A stretch of 64,000 bases of DNA from Macrostomum hystrix (lineage: Eukaryota > Platyhelminthes > Macrostomidae): the NCBI GenBank assembly GCA_950097015.1, contig CATNEN010000038.1, positions 24,341,001-24,405,000 on the forward strand. The letters are read 5' to 3'. Positions 1 through 10,389 of the stretch are shown here, piece by piece. The first letter of the stretch is position 1. Each line of letters opens with the position of its first letter. Below the pieces are notes generated by a model. That model saw only the letters and a program-made list of their open reading frames with translations. It made no database searches and was not told where the DNA came from. A program made the translations under genes and the position numbers.

Positions 1-214
1 AGTTGTTTGAAATGATCCAAGATTTAAAACAAACATGGCGATAATATTTTACAATTTCACAATAAAAACATCTCGGGGTTAGGTTATAAATAGCAATGAA
101 GCCTTTTAAAATTTTTAACTTTTAAAATTCAAGTCCGCGAGGACGAAATAACGAAACCGCGGCCTCCACCGCGCGATTTAACAGTAGGTAAAACTACCAA
201 GGTGGAGGACAATT
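1..214. other. unassigned left edge
   Basis: No open frame, RNA gene or clear repeat is visible. A GC-richer patch near 130-200 adjoins the dispersed repeat that follows and may be its diverged end. Confidence 0.4.
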
Positions 215-600
215 TTCCCGAAGGTCATAGATTTTCCATTAGCGCTAGTGTATGTCATACACCCCTATGCACAATGCACCTCAGTGCGGCCTTGCCAGGC
301 AGCCAGCATGTCACCCGAATATCTCTAAATCTTCGTCTTCGGTGGTCACCTACCTTTATCTAGACGGACTGCTGGACCTTCAAGGGCTACAACAAGTGGA
401 AATAGGCCACTATGGATGGACACCCTGACGCGAATTTCTCCAATTTCACTGACCAAGCCGAAATATTAGGCGCAGCTCAACCACAGTACAACATTGCCTA
501 GTCTGTCAAGCAATCAGTCACCACCCAACGCTGTTAGCATTCAGGCGCTGCCAAAAAAAATCAGCGCCTTTTCCCCCTTGGTATCAAAACGGGCGGCAAA
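215..600 (+). mobile_element. dispersed repeat family A, copy 1
   Basis: Shares long stretches with copies near 18170-18640, 40250-40835 and, inverted, 43500-44025. Landmarks in common are CCTCAGTGCGGCCTTGCCAG, ACGGACTGCTGGACCTTCA, AATCAGTCACCACCCAAC and an end reading AAACGGGCGGCAA. In this copy the TATA-like site of other copies is changed to TATCAAAA and the CCAAT site is lost. It has no coding capacity. It could be a solo LTR or a non-autonomous DNA element. Confidence 0.75.
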
Positions 601-1033
601 ATAAATGGCTTGGTAGTCTTACTGGTAATGGTAATCAGTCAAACGACTTTCCCCTGCAGCAGTACTTGCTGCGTCCTGCGAGCGAAAAATATTTACCACG
701 AAGCTTTTTAAAAATAGACACGCGTTATAGTTGTAAAAAGCTCTTTGTCTTCATTCTTTGGTTGTTTGACTGCAACATGAAGCTAATCTAAACCGTTAGG
801 GTAAAGTAACGAATCGATTTCGATAAGTGTAGTAAATTAGAAATTCAGGACACACTTGTGGGCACAAGAAAAAAAATTTGGGGTAAACTCGAGTCAAAAT
901 CAACACCGCCTAAAGTCCGTTTTTTCTGCACATCGTTGTTTATTGTTGTTTTCTTTAGCTCCAGAGAGTCTAAACCCTAGGACCTAGACAGTGTTTTTTA
1001 TTAGTATATAGTCGCAATTTATCTATAGCTGAG
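601..1033. other. unassigned spacer
   Basis: No gene or repeat is recognised between the family A copy and the 47-bp array. Confidence 0.4.
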
Positions 1034-1690
1034 TGAAAACTCCAACTTGGGGTGGTGGCGTTACGATAAGATAAGACAAATGAAAACTCCAACTTGGGGT
1101 GGTGGCGTTACGATAAGATAAGACAAATGAAAACTCCAACTTGGGGTGGTGGCGTTACGATAAGATAAGACAAATGAAAACTCCAACTTGGGGTGGTGGC
1201 GTTACGATAAGATAAGACAAATGAAAACTCCAACTTGGGGTGGTGGCGTTACGATAAGATAAGACAAATGAAAACTCCAACTTGGGGTGGTGGCGTTACG
1301 ATAAGATAAGACAAATGAAAACTCCAACTTGGGGTGGTGGCGTTACGATAAGATAAGACAAATGAAAACTCCAACTTGGGGTGGTGGCGTTACGATAAGA
1401 TAAGACAAATGAAAACTCCAACTTGGGGTGGTGGCGTTACGATAAAACAAGACAAATGAAAACTCCAACTTGGGGTGGTGGCGTTACGATAAAACAAGAC
1501 AAATGAAAACTCCAACTTGGGGTGGTGGCGTTACGATAAGATAAGACAAATGAAAACTCCAACTTGGGGTGGTGGCGTTACGATAAAACAAGACAAATGA
1601 AAACTCCAACTTGGGGTGGTGGCGTTACGATAAGACAAGACAAATGAAAACTCCAACTTGGGGTGGTGGCGTTACGATAAGATAAGACAA
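1034..1690. repeat. 47-bp minisatellite, about 14 copies
   Basis: The unit contains ACTTGGGGTGGTGGCGTTAC followed by CGATAAGATAAGACAAATGA. Copies are nearly identical. The main variant reads GATAAAACAAGAC in place of GATAAGATAAGAC. The length of 657 bp fits 14 units exactly, and the array lies about 250 bp upstream of TMEM187. Confidence 0.97.
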
Positions 1691-1944
1691 AAAGCGACTG
1701 CGAGTCATGTACACCAGAGTATGAGAGAGGCTTCGAAAGGGTAATGATAAGACGACCGATCTCGTTTGCCTAACTATTTTCAGTAGGCTCAAGATATCAT
1801 TTGTTAAAGGGGAGCCAAATAAACAAAATATACTAGAAACACTTAAAACGAGCCCACCATTTTATTTATCCATTTACTTATTTACGTAAAATTTATAAAT
1901 TTTAACACATTCTTTTTTCAGGTTTAAATATTCAACTAATTATA
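1691..1944 (+). promoter_or_regulatory. upstream region of TMEM187 with a 3' splice acceptor
   Basis: A pyrimidine-rich tract ending in CAG at 1919-1921 lies 23 bases before the TMEM187 start codon. It suggests that a 5' UTR exon, or a trans-spliced leader, joins here. The upstream exon and promoter are not identified; the 47-bp array lies beyond. Confidence 0.4.
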
Positions 1945-2320
1945 ATGCGTCGGCATAAACAAACATCGCCAGCTGATCTGTCAGATCGGAATGATGGAAT
2001 ATTTCATAATACCAACAACGTTAGCAATAATAATAATAGTTTAGCAGCCAATCGGAATCTTCTAGCCGACGATTACACCGGCCTGTTTAATGCTGCCTGT
2101 GGTCACGTGGTTTGCGGCCTACTGTTCATCTTGTGCATGAGTCAGTGCGGCATATTCGATGTTGTGCAAACCGATACAGATCTAAGTAGATACGCCGAAC
2201 GGCACAGCGTCAACTGGCTGTCCTCTTGGCTGCCGATGCCATTTAACACCTTTGTTAATGTCGGCTATAGCTTGTGCGGTCTATACTGGCTGGCAAGGGT
2301 CAAGCGACTGTTTCTTGCTG
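1945..2320 (+). CDS. TMEM187: TMEM187 exon 1
   Basis: Codes for residues 1-125 plus one base. The GTGAGT donor starts at 2321; reading on through the intron reaches a stop at 2515-2517. Confidence 0.9.
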
Positions 2321-3291
2321 GTGAGTTTCTAAAGGCTTTTCATGATAACAATTATGTTTTCTTAGGTCTGGACTCTAGAAGTAGCTTCTATTCTATAGGC
2401 ATCGCATCTGATAGTTGGATGAACTCAAGCAATGGAGTCAAAAGATGGGAGTCAAGTTTCTTGCGAAATTACGCATTTTTCAGTAGAGTCAGGAATCAAT
2501 CGAACCACGAATTTTAAGTCACGAGTACAACTCTCTTGACTGGATCTCTCGATTTAGACATATACAAGCGTGTTTAAGGGTTAGGAAGTTAAAATTTATC
2601 TATACAAAAGTATAATCTAGCTTCGTAGTTCATTCACAAGAAGGTCGAAAGACCTGACCAAAAATACATACAGAGAATATGTTTCAAATGGCATACTGAT
2701 CTCCTCACCATAGGTCGACTGAGCCGCGACACGGCCTATCTATTTAGCGTATTCGCCGCAATGTCAACCGCCTACGGCCCCGTTCAGTTGGCTCGGATTA
2801 TGCGAATGTCACACAGTCTGGCAGTTGTTGACCAATGGGTCACTCTACCATTCTTTGCCTGGGTCCCAATCTGGGTCGGCGCCACCGCTATTGGTCGACT
2901 ATCGGCTGGTCCTGCTCTGTTAGTTATGGTGGCCTCTTTGCTTAGCTACTTACTGGCAGTAGTAACCGACGTCGGATTCGAATTAGCTCTAACTTTGCAC
3001 GTCGCCGGAGCTCTTGGAGCTGGAATATTTCTCTGCCTTTATCCGGGCTTGTCGAATTCGCCCGGCCTAATTAGAAATGTCGCCCTAGCCGGCATTAGCT
3101 GCGTCGGTTTTGTGGGCTTGAAACTGTTGGACCACGAATTGGCGGCTTTGTCACCGATGTTCCGCATTGTCTCTGGTCATTTTGCGTCAAAGGTGGCCGA
3201 CATATTACAGATCCACTATGTTTGCAGGGCTTTTGAGTGCGTTGCGTTAGGCGACGTACAATGCGGCGCCGGCGGTAGAAAAATGGCTTGA
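1945..3291 (+). CDS. TMEM187: TMEM187 multi-pass membrane protein (exons 1945-2320 and 2714-3291)
   Basis: Two exons join in phase 1 (GCTG/GTGAGT donor at 2321, CCATAG acceptor ending at 2713) to give 317 codons. The N-terminal ~45 residues are polar and Asn-rich. About six hydrophobic segments follow. Recognisable family blocks are LPMPFNTFVNVGYSLCGLYW at the end of exon 1, then YGPVQLAR, DQWVTLPFFAW and GHFASKVADILQIH in exon 2. These align with vertebrate TMEM187, which is about 260 aa; the excess here is mainly the N-terminal tail. The biochemical role of the family is unknown. The start is the first in-frame ATG after a good splice acceptor. The two pieces look like separate short open frames unless the 393-bp intron is removed. 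The gene converges on the 5368-8007 minus-strand gene. Confidence 0.9.
2714..3291 (+). CDS. TMEM187: TMEM187 exon 2
   Basis: Begins after CCATAG in phase 1, so its first residues (GRLSRDTAYLF) lie upstream of the first in-exon ATG at 2761. Ends with TGA at 3289-3291. Confidence 0.9.
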
Positions 3292-3305
3292 CTTGTCAGT
3301 CATTG

Positions 3306-3311
3306 ATTAAA
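3306..3311 (+). terminator. candidate poly(A) signal of TMEM187 (ATTAAA)
   Basis: ATTAAA lies 15 bases after the stop codon. No other clear signal is nearer, but the spacing would make a very short 3' UTR. Confidence 0.35.
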
Positions 3312-3869
3312 GACCTACATATTATTTGTTTTGTGTCGCAAATCGCAAGGCTTTTTAATGGGAAGTTTCTTAAAATACAGCTGTAAATATTCAGATGTAA
3401 TTATTATTTTAGTCAGATGCTTTCTCGGCAGCCGAATTGTATAGGCCTTCTGACAAGGCTGTTGATTTTCTGTGGGTTTCTGGTAACTTCTTTTGGCTTA
3501 TGAAGAGTTTTTGTGGTTTCCAATGGTCTGTATAAAATGCGATTGCTTATTTAATCGTTAAAAAAATTGTTCTATTCTGAGCCGGGAATGTGTTGTCTAT
3601 GGTAATTTTTGGTGAGATTATTTGACAAAAAACCAGGATATTATATCATATACTCTCCTCGAAATAAGGAGCATTATATGGAACATTGAATTGAACTTTG
3701 AATTCGGCTTTTACGTTTTGCCACCACTGACTGACTGGCTGCTTCGTGACTGTATCTTCGTGAGAAATTTATTTTTTTGTCTATGGTCGGAATCAAATGG
3801 TCTAAACCTATGTCTATCAATCAGATGGGATGCCCCCGAAGAATAAGCAATCGAATTTCATCTATGGTA

Positions 3870-3994
3870 AATGCCGTTTAATTCATCATAGTCTATGGTT
3901 AGAATGTCCGAGGCTGTGGAAAGCTACGCTCGCCTCGAGACCATTAAACGCAGCCTCGGACATTCTAACCACAGAATGTGAATTAAACGGCGTT
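3870..3994. mobile_element. short inverted-repeat element (MITE-like)
   Basis: Arms of about 45 bp (3870-3917 and 3950-3994) are near reverse complements and read CCGAGGCTG and CAGCCTCGG at their inner ends. The segment TAATTCATCATAGTCTATGG in the left arm recurs at 26012-26038 inside another inverted-repeat element, so these belong to one family. Confidence 0.7.
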
Positions 3995-4762
3995 TATTAT
4001 TTACGTAAACGCCGCAACGGATTCTATTTCCAAGTAATGGGTAATGGGTAATGGCCAAATAGGTATCAATTAAGTCCACGTACATGTCGCAATAAAAAGA
4101 CTATATCACGTACTCTGCTTTGACCCATGGGACTTGATAATAAATATAAATTTATGTTAAATTATGCTGATTTAAATTGACTCTTTCAGAGGCGTTCATC
4201 ATTAAACGTGCAAATACCTACGGTATAGCATATATTAGTTGATTGAGTAGTTGTTTAAATTTCGATACTCGTTTCGAGCTGCGCAAATATATAATGTAAA
4301 ACTATCGTTGTCGAAGTTGTCGAAGCAGTATCGCTTAGTCTTATCAAAAGTGCTCCCTTGTGGTCCGTTGCGGTGTCTTCACAGACCGCTTTAAGCTTTC
4401 TGAAAAGTTTCTTGGGAGTACTCGTCTGTGCCGACGAGCTTGCGGCTGGGCTTCTGGGTAATTTTTATGATTTTACTTATTTTACACATACTTTTTTTAA
4501 TTTACCTACTACGATATATATATTTCCGTACTTATCAATAATTATGAATCGAGAACTCTGCTTATTATGTACTTTTAACACATGGTTTGTGAATAATATT
4601 GTCTTAGAGTGTTAACTGCCGTGTCAATATTTCAAAAAAATTATTCAAGTGTGATGGCATTAGTAAACACGAAGCCATTTTGTTATAAATATGACCAACA
4701 AATGCTAATTTAATAAGTGGTGATCTTGATGTCATGAATTCATTCGATAATATAACAATATG

Positions 4763-4827
4763 GATAGGCTGCTTAGGGAAAAAATGAGCGAAATGGTCGA
4801 GGCCTCGTAGCCCTAAGCAGCCTATTC
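4763..4827. repeat. perfect inverted repeat, 15-16 bp arms
   Basis: ATAGGCTGCTTAGGG is followed after 32 bases by CCCTAAGCAGCCTAT. It would fold to a strong hairpin and is probably the remnant of a small transposon. Confidence 0.75.
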
Positions 4828-5283
4828 ATATAATAAGGCAAAGCAGTCTGGAATTATTGTGAAACAATCTAAAAACGTGTCCCCTTTCACATAATTTCCT
4901 CGTGCAGCTTCTTCGATCTTTCGGTGTATGTTCTTAAAACTCCGGAAAGTAATGCTTAACATTTAGCTTTGTCTGTGTGAATTTACAAAGTATTTGAGTA
5001 ATCTTGATAGGGCGTCTTTTGTGCTTTCCACAAAAGTGGGCAATGTGTTGATCTTCGCCATAGCGACGAAGCGAAATGAATAAAATGAAAATGTAAATAA
5101 CAAGTGCTGCCAATTTAAAAAACAAATGTTTATAGGTTTTAAAGCACAAATGTTTCTTTTTCGGGTGTACTTTGGTTGGTGTTGTTTATAACGAAAAAAT
5201 GCGACTCTGGGCCACAAAATATTCTGTGACCAAAGGACTTCTTTCCAATGTTGAAAGTGCTACTCTTAAACAGGGATTTACTT

Positions 5284-5289
5284 TTTAAT
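5284..5289 (-). terminator. candidate poly(A) signal (ATTAAA on minus strand)
   Basis: ATTAAA on the minus strand about 80 bases after the stop of the 5368-8007 gene. Confidence 0.35.
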
Positions 5290-5367
5290 GGAAATGCGGC
5301 ACGGAAGTTGCAACATTTCGTTAATGTTGCAACTTTTCTCGGCCTTGCAAGATTCAAGCAGGATATA

Positions 5368-8007
5368 TCAGTTAATGAACTGCTTACTGTTCTTTCTACT
5401 TGTCCAGTTGCCAACCATTAGGGGCACAAAATTCATGGTAGAAGTCTTAGACCAATTTTTAACTTCATCGTGGAATTTATTGCCGCGACAACTACCGAAG
5501 GCCGAGGTCGAGTGGGCCGCAGTGTTTGACGTAGTCACTGGGGCAACTGCCGGAGGTCTCTTAGTCCTACTTGTCTGATGCCTTACATTGGCACTGTTGG
5601 GTGTAACCACTTGAGTAACTCCTGCGCTGACACGCCAGTCCAACACACCATCCAGTGGTCGAATTTTTCGCAGAAAATTTGTCAACTCGCCGCTGCTGCC
5701 GTATCTATAACAGCTCGGCTCGAAATCTCGGTAAAAAAACTCATTCGGATTATCTTTCGGGCAGTGCGTAGGCCGTCTCGATGATCGCGACTGCTGCGGC
5801 ATCGGTCGCTGTTGCTCTAGGACCCGTCCATCGTAGCGTACCTGTTGCTGGTCGTCATACTGCTGTTGCTGCTGTTTTTGCCTTCGGTGTGGAATCAACC
5901 CGCGCAGTCGTTTGTTGCTCTCATTGCACCTCAGTGCGTTGTTTTCGTTTGCCGCAGATTCACTTTCTTTTTTCTCGAACTCGCTAGGAATTTCTTGCGA
6001 CTCCTCGGCTCCGCTCTCGACGCCATTGCCACCTTCGACATCAGCTCCGCCCACGACTCCGCTTTCCGCTTCGCTATCTTCAACAACCTCGCCTCTGTAT
6101 TCTTCCCTGCTTTCATCTGCGCTCTCCGCTTCGCGATCTCGATCGTCAATGACTTCTTCTTCCACTTCTGAGATTTTCCTGCTGCTTTGCCGATTCGCAT
6201 CAGTGCTCTCTTGACTGCTTTGACTCTGGACTTCGCTGCCAGCTTGACTGTTTCGATGCTGGAGTCCACTGCTGGGTCGGCTGCTTAGTCGCTGGTAATC
6301 GCTGCCCACTCGACTACTTTTTCTCTGGATCTCGACGCTGGCATAACCTCCATCACTGCTTGCCTCGCTGCCTTCACTCTCGATTGGACTTATTTGCCGC
6401 TGGACTTCGCCGCTAGGTCGACTGCTTTGCCGCTGGACTCTGCTGCTGGGTCGACTGCTACGCCGCTGGACTTTGCCGCTAGGTCGACTGCTACGCCGCT
6501 GGACTTCGCCGCTTGGTCGACTGCTACGCCGCTGGACGTCGCCGCTTGGTCGACGGCTACGCCGCTGGACTTCGCCGCTTGGTCGACTGCTACGCCGCTG
6601 GACTTCGCCGCTTGGTCGACTGCTACGCCGCTGGACTTCGCCGCTTGGTCGACTGCTACGCCGCTGGACGTCGCCGCTTGGTCGACTGCTACGCCGCTGG
6701 ACTTCGCCGCTTGGTCGACTGCTACGCCGCCGGACTTCCTCGCTGTGTCGACTGTTTTGACGCTGAGCGTCACTGCTCCCCACTCGACTTCTATGCCGTT
6801 TTTCTCTACTTAAGGCTCGACTGCTTTGCCTCTTAGCCTCTCTGCCGCTATTCCGCTGGACTGCATAGCTTAAATTAGAGCTCCGTTGACTATCCTCACT
6901 ACTGGAATTGCTGCCATGGTAACTGCCTTCGATCTCGGATATACTGCTTTGACGATAAATGTCTTTGCCGTATATACCACTATACCACTTGACCTTGATG
7001 CGGTCATCAAGACTTCCTCCACTGTCGCTTTCGCTGTCCCGATCACTACCGTCACTCAATGCTGAACTGCTCCGTCGATGGGCCTCGCTGCGCACTAGAC
7101 TGCTTTGACGCTGTACTTTGTTGCTGGGACGACTGCTTTGCCACTGTACTTTGTTAATGCGACGACTGCTTTGCCGACGGGCTTCAGTTTCATATCGAGC
7201 AATTGGGCGCTGGGTTTCAGTGCCATTTCGTACACTTTGCCTATGGGTTTCAGTGCCATTTCGTACACTTTGCCTATGGGTTTCAGTGCCATTTCGTACA
7301 CTTTGCCTATGGGTTTCAGTGCCATTTCGTACACTTTGCCTATGGGTTTCAGTGCCATTTCGTACACTTTGCCTATGGGTTTCAGTGCCATTTCGTACAC
7401 TTTGCCTATGGGTTTCATTTTCGAGTCGTCTGCTTTGCCGATAGGCTTCTTGTCCGCTTAGTCGCTGAGTGCTCCGTCTATCACCTTCACTGACGCCATG
7501 ACTGACTCTCCGTTTACTATCCCTAACGGATTGAATGCCCATGCTATCGATGTCACTGACTTCTTCAATGTCCAGGTAATCACCTTCACTGCCAAATTGT
7601 GCGGTCCGGCTATAGTCTTCACTATGTGCTTGTGTGTTGCGGTGATAGCCATCACTTCTGGCTAGACTGCTGACGCCTTCCTTGTCTTGTTTGCTGCTGA
7701 CTTGACTGCCTGCCTGCCGGCCTTCTTCAATACTAGTTATACTTTCCTGGCGCTTGCTTTGAAGGCCTCGTTGAACGCCCACAGGCTTGCCTTTAGTGTC
7801 GTAGTGACTGACGCCATCAGGGTCTATAACTTCACCATGATTCCAGCCGACTGGCTCATCAAGCACACGGTTGCAGATCGTGTTCCACAGGTCTTGCTGG
7901 AAGCGCCGCTTGCATTGGTTAATGTCCGGTTCCATGGCTCTTAAATTGACGCCCAGATCCACTGGGAACATGTCGCGAATTCGGCATCGACACGCCGCCC
8001 AGTGCAT
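5368..8007 (-). CDS. unrecognised protein with a central 11-residue Arg/Ser repeat domain
   Basis: One uninterrupted frame of 879 codons with no sign of introns. I do not recognise the family. The ends look like ordinary conserved sequence: near the N-terminus RRFQQDLWNTICNRVLDEPV and near the C-terminus NEFFYRDFEPSCYRYGSSGE, then a basic tail. Between them are about 550 residues rich in Arg, Ser, Gln and Glu with an 11-residue period of the type x-x-R-Q-S-S-R-x-x-S-E. Two blocks have expanded recently: HRQSVRNGTET, about six copies (near 7200-7430), and QRRSSRPSGEV, about ten copies (near 6400-6760). R-x-S-S and R-R-S-S motifs recur, so basophilic kinases could phosphorylate it. A polyQ patch follows the repeats. 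No signal peptide or membrane segment is evident. The first ATG is at 8007, but a TATA-like box lies so close upstream that initiation at the in-frame ATG at 7971 is also plausible. Confidence 0.75.
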   Translation of the reverse strand: MHWAACRCRIRDMFPVDLGVNLRAMEPDINQCKRRFQQDLWNTICNRVLDEPVGWNHGEVIDPDGVSHYDTKGKPVGVQRGLQSKRQESITSIEEGRQAGSQVSSKQDKEGVSSLARSDGYHRNTQAHSEDYSRTAQFGSEGDYLDIEEVSDIDSMGIQSVRDSKRRVSHGVSEGDRRSTQRLSGQEAYRQSRRLENETHRQSVRNGTETHRQSVRNGTETHRQSVRNGTETHRQSVRNGTETHRQSVRNGTETHRQSVRNGTETQRPIARYETEARRQSSRRINKVQWQSSRPSNKVQRQSSLVRSEAHRRSSSALSDGSDRDSESDSGGSLDDRIKVKWYSGIYGKDIYRQSSISEIEGSYHGSNSSSEDSQRSSNLSYAVQRNSGREAKRQSSRALSREKRHRSRVGSSDAQRQNSRHSEEVRRRSSRPSGEVQRRSSRPSGDVQRRSSRPSGEVQRRSSRPSGEVQRRSSRPSGEVQRRSRRPSGDVQRRSSRPSGEVQRRSSRPSGKVQRRSSRPSSRVQRQSSRPSGEVQRQISPIESEGSEASSDGGYASVEIQRKSSRVGSDYQRLSSRPSSGLQHRNSQAGSEVQSQSSQESTDANRQSSRKISEVEEEVIDDRDREAESADESREEYRGEVVEDSEAESGVVGGADVEGGNGVESGAEESQEIPSEFEKKESESAANENNALRCNESNKRLRGLIPHRRQKQQQQQYDDQQQVRYDGRVLEQQRPMPQQSRSSRRPTHCPKDNPNEFFYRDFEPSCYRYGSSGELTNFLRKIRPLDGVLDWRVSAGVTQVVTPNSANVRHQTSRTKRPPAVAPVTTSNTAAHSTSAFGSCRGNKFHDEVKNWSKTSTMNFVPLMVGNWTSRKNSKQFIN
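6390..6780 (-). repeat. 33-bp coding repeat, about 10-11 copies
   Basis: Encodes tandem QRRSSRPSGEV units of the 5368-8007 gene. On the plus strand the unit contains CGCTTGGTCGACTGCTACGC. Copies differ by GAA/GAC (E/D) and a few single bases. The 33-bp length preserves the frame. Confidence 0.95.
7200..7430 (-). repeat. 33-bp coding repeat, about 6-7 copies
   Basis: Encodes tandem HRQSVRNGTET units in the same gene. The inner copies are identical at DNA level (plus-strand core GCCATTTCGTACACTTTGCC), which points to very recent expansion. Confidence 0.95.
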
Positions 8008-8023
8008 TTAGGACTGTTGTTGG

Positions 8024-8030
8024 TTTATAA
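8024..8030 (-). promoter_or_regulatory. TATA-like box of the 5368-8007 gene
   Basis: TTATAAA on the minus strand, only 17-23 bases before the first ATG. Normal TATA-to-start spacing would put transcription start near 8000, inside or after that ATG. Confidence 0.35.
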
Positions 8031-9367
8031 GCAAACTAAAATAGCTTTGTTAATCACAAAGCGAAAACGATTTCAGCTTTCGCTATTTGCCTTTGTCTTT
8101 TGTATACTTTTATTTTTGCGATAGACATGTCAATTCTGGTCTGCCGACAGAAAGTCTATGGCACTTAAATATACCTTCTAGAATGGGTGCAAATGTCACA
8201 TTGGTCATGCGTAGAAGAATGAGCTTGAATTAACTCTAGTAGAAAAATGCCTACTGCAATTTTTATCCCGTAAGGATAAAAATAAACAAGGAAGGATAAA
8301 CAAAGACATTAGCTCCCATAAGTACCATCCCATATCTAGATCCCAAACATTATATCACAAAACTAGATCCTAAATTTGCCAATGCTAGAAGTGCAGAACG
8401 TCAAAATTTGTTGTTTAGGATTTACTTCAACGCAGTTTAAGTGGAACCCATTGCACTTTTTGTACGATTCAATAGTAAGCCAGAATGTCTTCAGATTCGA
8501 CCAATCCTATTCAAGGATTACATTTAATTCTTGTTTTCTTTTTCTTTGAAATCTTTAAAACTGCAATACTAGAAGTAAGTAAAATATCTATAAAAATTAA
8601 ACAAGTCTGTTCGGTGAATATGCACTAATTTATTGTACGAGACTTAATCATGCGATAAGAAGTCTTATCAAAACCGCAAGGTACAGAACTGGCTATCAAA
8701 TTGAAGGTTTGAATTAAATATCACGTAAAAATCATTATTCTCATGGAAAGTACGAAAATTTAACGAAAATGTGATTAAGTACAACTTCTATTTCTATAAA
8801 TGAATGAGTTTTTTAATGAACTTTCAATTACCGATTCGTATTGCACACTAAAATTTACTACTGAAATACAAATCGAATGTAATTAGAAATCGCATTGCGA
8901 AGGAGTATTTTTATTTCAAAGCAATCTACTTTTAGTAGCCATTGAAAACAAAAAACAGCATGTTTAAGTAAGGATGGAAAGCTAATTTTTTATTGAGGTA
9001 AGAAAAAAATAGAGCTAATGAAAATCTGCTGTACTATGCAAGAATTCGAACATTTCAAAAAAAGCGAAGTAAAACAAACGTACGTGAGCCCTTCTTGGAT
9101 CCAGAAGCTAATAATTTTCGCTGACAAAAGCAAAACTCTCATCAAAGTAATGTAAATCAAAAGCAGCCTTCATTCCATATGAGTTCATGTCTTCATTTTC
9201 TAATCTGCAAGTGGATTTGTAGATTTTTGAGAAGTGAAGTTCGTAACACTGTGTTTCTCTGTTTCTGAAGGGCTGACTACGAAATGCATTTAGGAAAAGA
9301 TTTGCCACCTGGCCAAAAAGAGTAGCAGTAGAATATTTCAAGTTAGGTTCATTCAAAGGATTTGGTA
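8031..9367. other. intergenic between two minus-strand genes
   Basis: AT-rich, with no repeat array and no convincing gene. The 82-codon minus-strand frame at 9108-9356 has no recognisable motif and lies in the likely 3' flank of sif. Confidence 0.5.
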
Positions 9368-9373
9368 TTTATT
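9368..9373 (-). terminator. candidate poly(A) signal of sif (AATAAA)
   Basis: AATAAA on the minus strand about 220 bases after the sif stop codon; the first such hexamer in that direction. Confidence 0.45.
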
Positions 9374-9590
9374 TAATTATTGATATTACGTTTGCGATGT
9401 TGCAGGTTGCAATTTAGCAAATCACATTCGAATTCATGCGAATATAGGAATATTACATAACATTGTACATTTTAAGCCGATTAATTTTTAAAACTTTTTT
9501 GTTACATAAAAGAAAACTTCGACTGAATGAACAGTAGCCAACTGCAATTGGAAAGCATCATCGTTTGTAAATTCATTGTCGTATGCAGCT

Positions 9591-10389
9591 TTACAGGTGT
9601 GTGACTCCTTCTTCGACCTCCTCCTTGCAGTCGGCTAGTTCGCACAATGTCCGATGATGTTGCACTGGCACTGAACCAACGCCAGAGCTGTTCAACGCTG
9701 TGTAGTCACTATTATAGGCTGTGGCGCAGCTGATTCGTCTGTCTGTGTCGCCTCCACTAGCTGGCCCGACGTCGTACGTCACTCGGGACCTCGGCTTCCA
9801 AATCGGACTGGCTGCGGCGGCAGTGGCGCCGGCGGTGCTTCCGGTAGCGAATTTCAGAGGCGTTGAACTGGCGTAGAGCAGCCTAGCCGAGTTGCGCCCA
9901 GTGTCTGCGCTATTCAAGGAACTATTGTACAGTGTTGATGAACTCGACGCTGCCGTGGCTTGCGGAGGCGGAGGCTGCTGATGCGGCAGCGGCGGCGGGG
10001 AAGACTGGTGCTGCGATGGTAGCTGCGGTAGTGGCGGCCTTGCGGCCTCGTCAGCAGCGGCCGCTGTGATGAGGTCCGAGCAGGTCTTACTTCTGGCTGC
10101 GGCTAGCAGCTGCTCCGTGGCCGCCACTGCGTCTGCAGCCGTAACGGCACCGCTGACGCCATAGGCTCCGCCGCTGCCGCTGAAGTTTCCACTGTGTCGA
10201 GAGGTGGTCAGCTGAATCGGCGGATCAGGACGTGCCGTCAGACGATGATCACTGCCTCTGCCGTATGAGGCCAACGATCGCGACTGATGCTCGCGATGCG
10301 GCTGCACCGCTGGCAGACTCATTTGGCGCACGCTGTCACGAATCATCTGCCGGATAGTCTTCAGGAAGTCATTTCTAGCAGCCACAGAT
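9591..10389 (-). CDS. sif: sif exon 21 (last)
   Basis: Begins A/TCT after ATGCAG (phase 2). [17 protein letters not shown] matches the end of the TIAM C-terminal PH helix. The rest is a Ser/Pro/Ala-rich tail of about 240 residues with no known domain, ending in TAA at 9591-9593. Confidence 0.88.

Larger units (their letters stand above)
3312..5283. other. intergenic, two inverted repeats
   Basis: No gene recognised. The short open frames here lack splice sites or family resemblance. The stretch holds the inverted-repeat element at 3870-3994 and a hairpin at 4763-4827. Confidence 0.5.

Noticed and set aside
6390-6836. Plus-strand and second minus-strand frames over the repeat region
   Set aside because: Shadows of the 33-bp coding repeats of the 879-codon gene, which alone extends far beyond the repeat on both sides.
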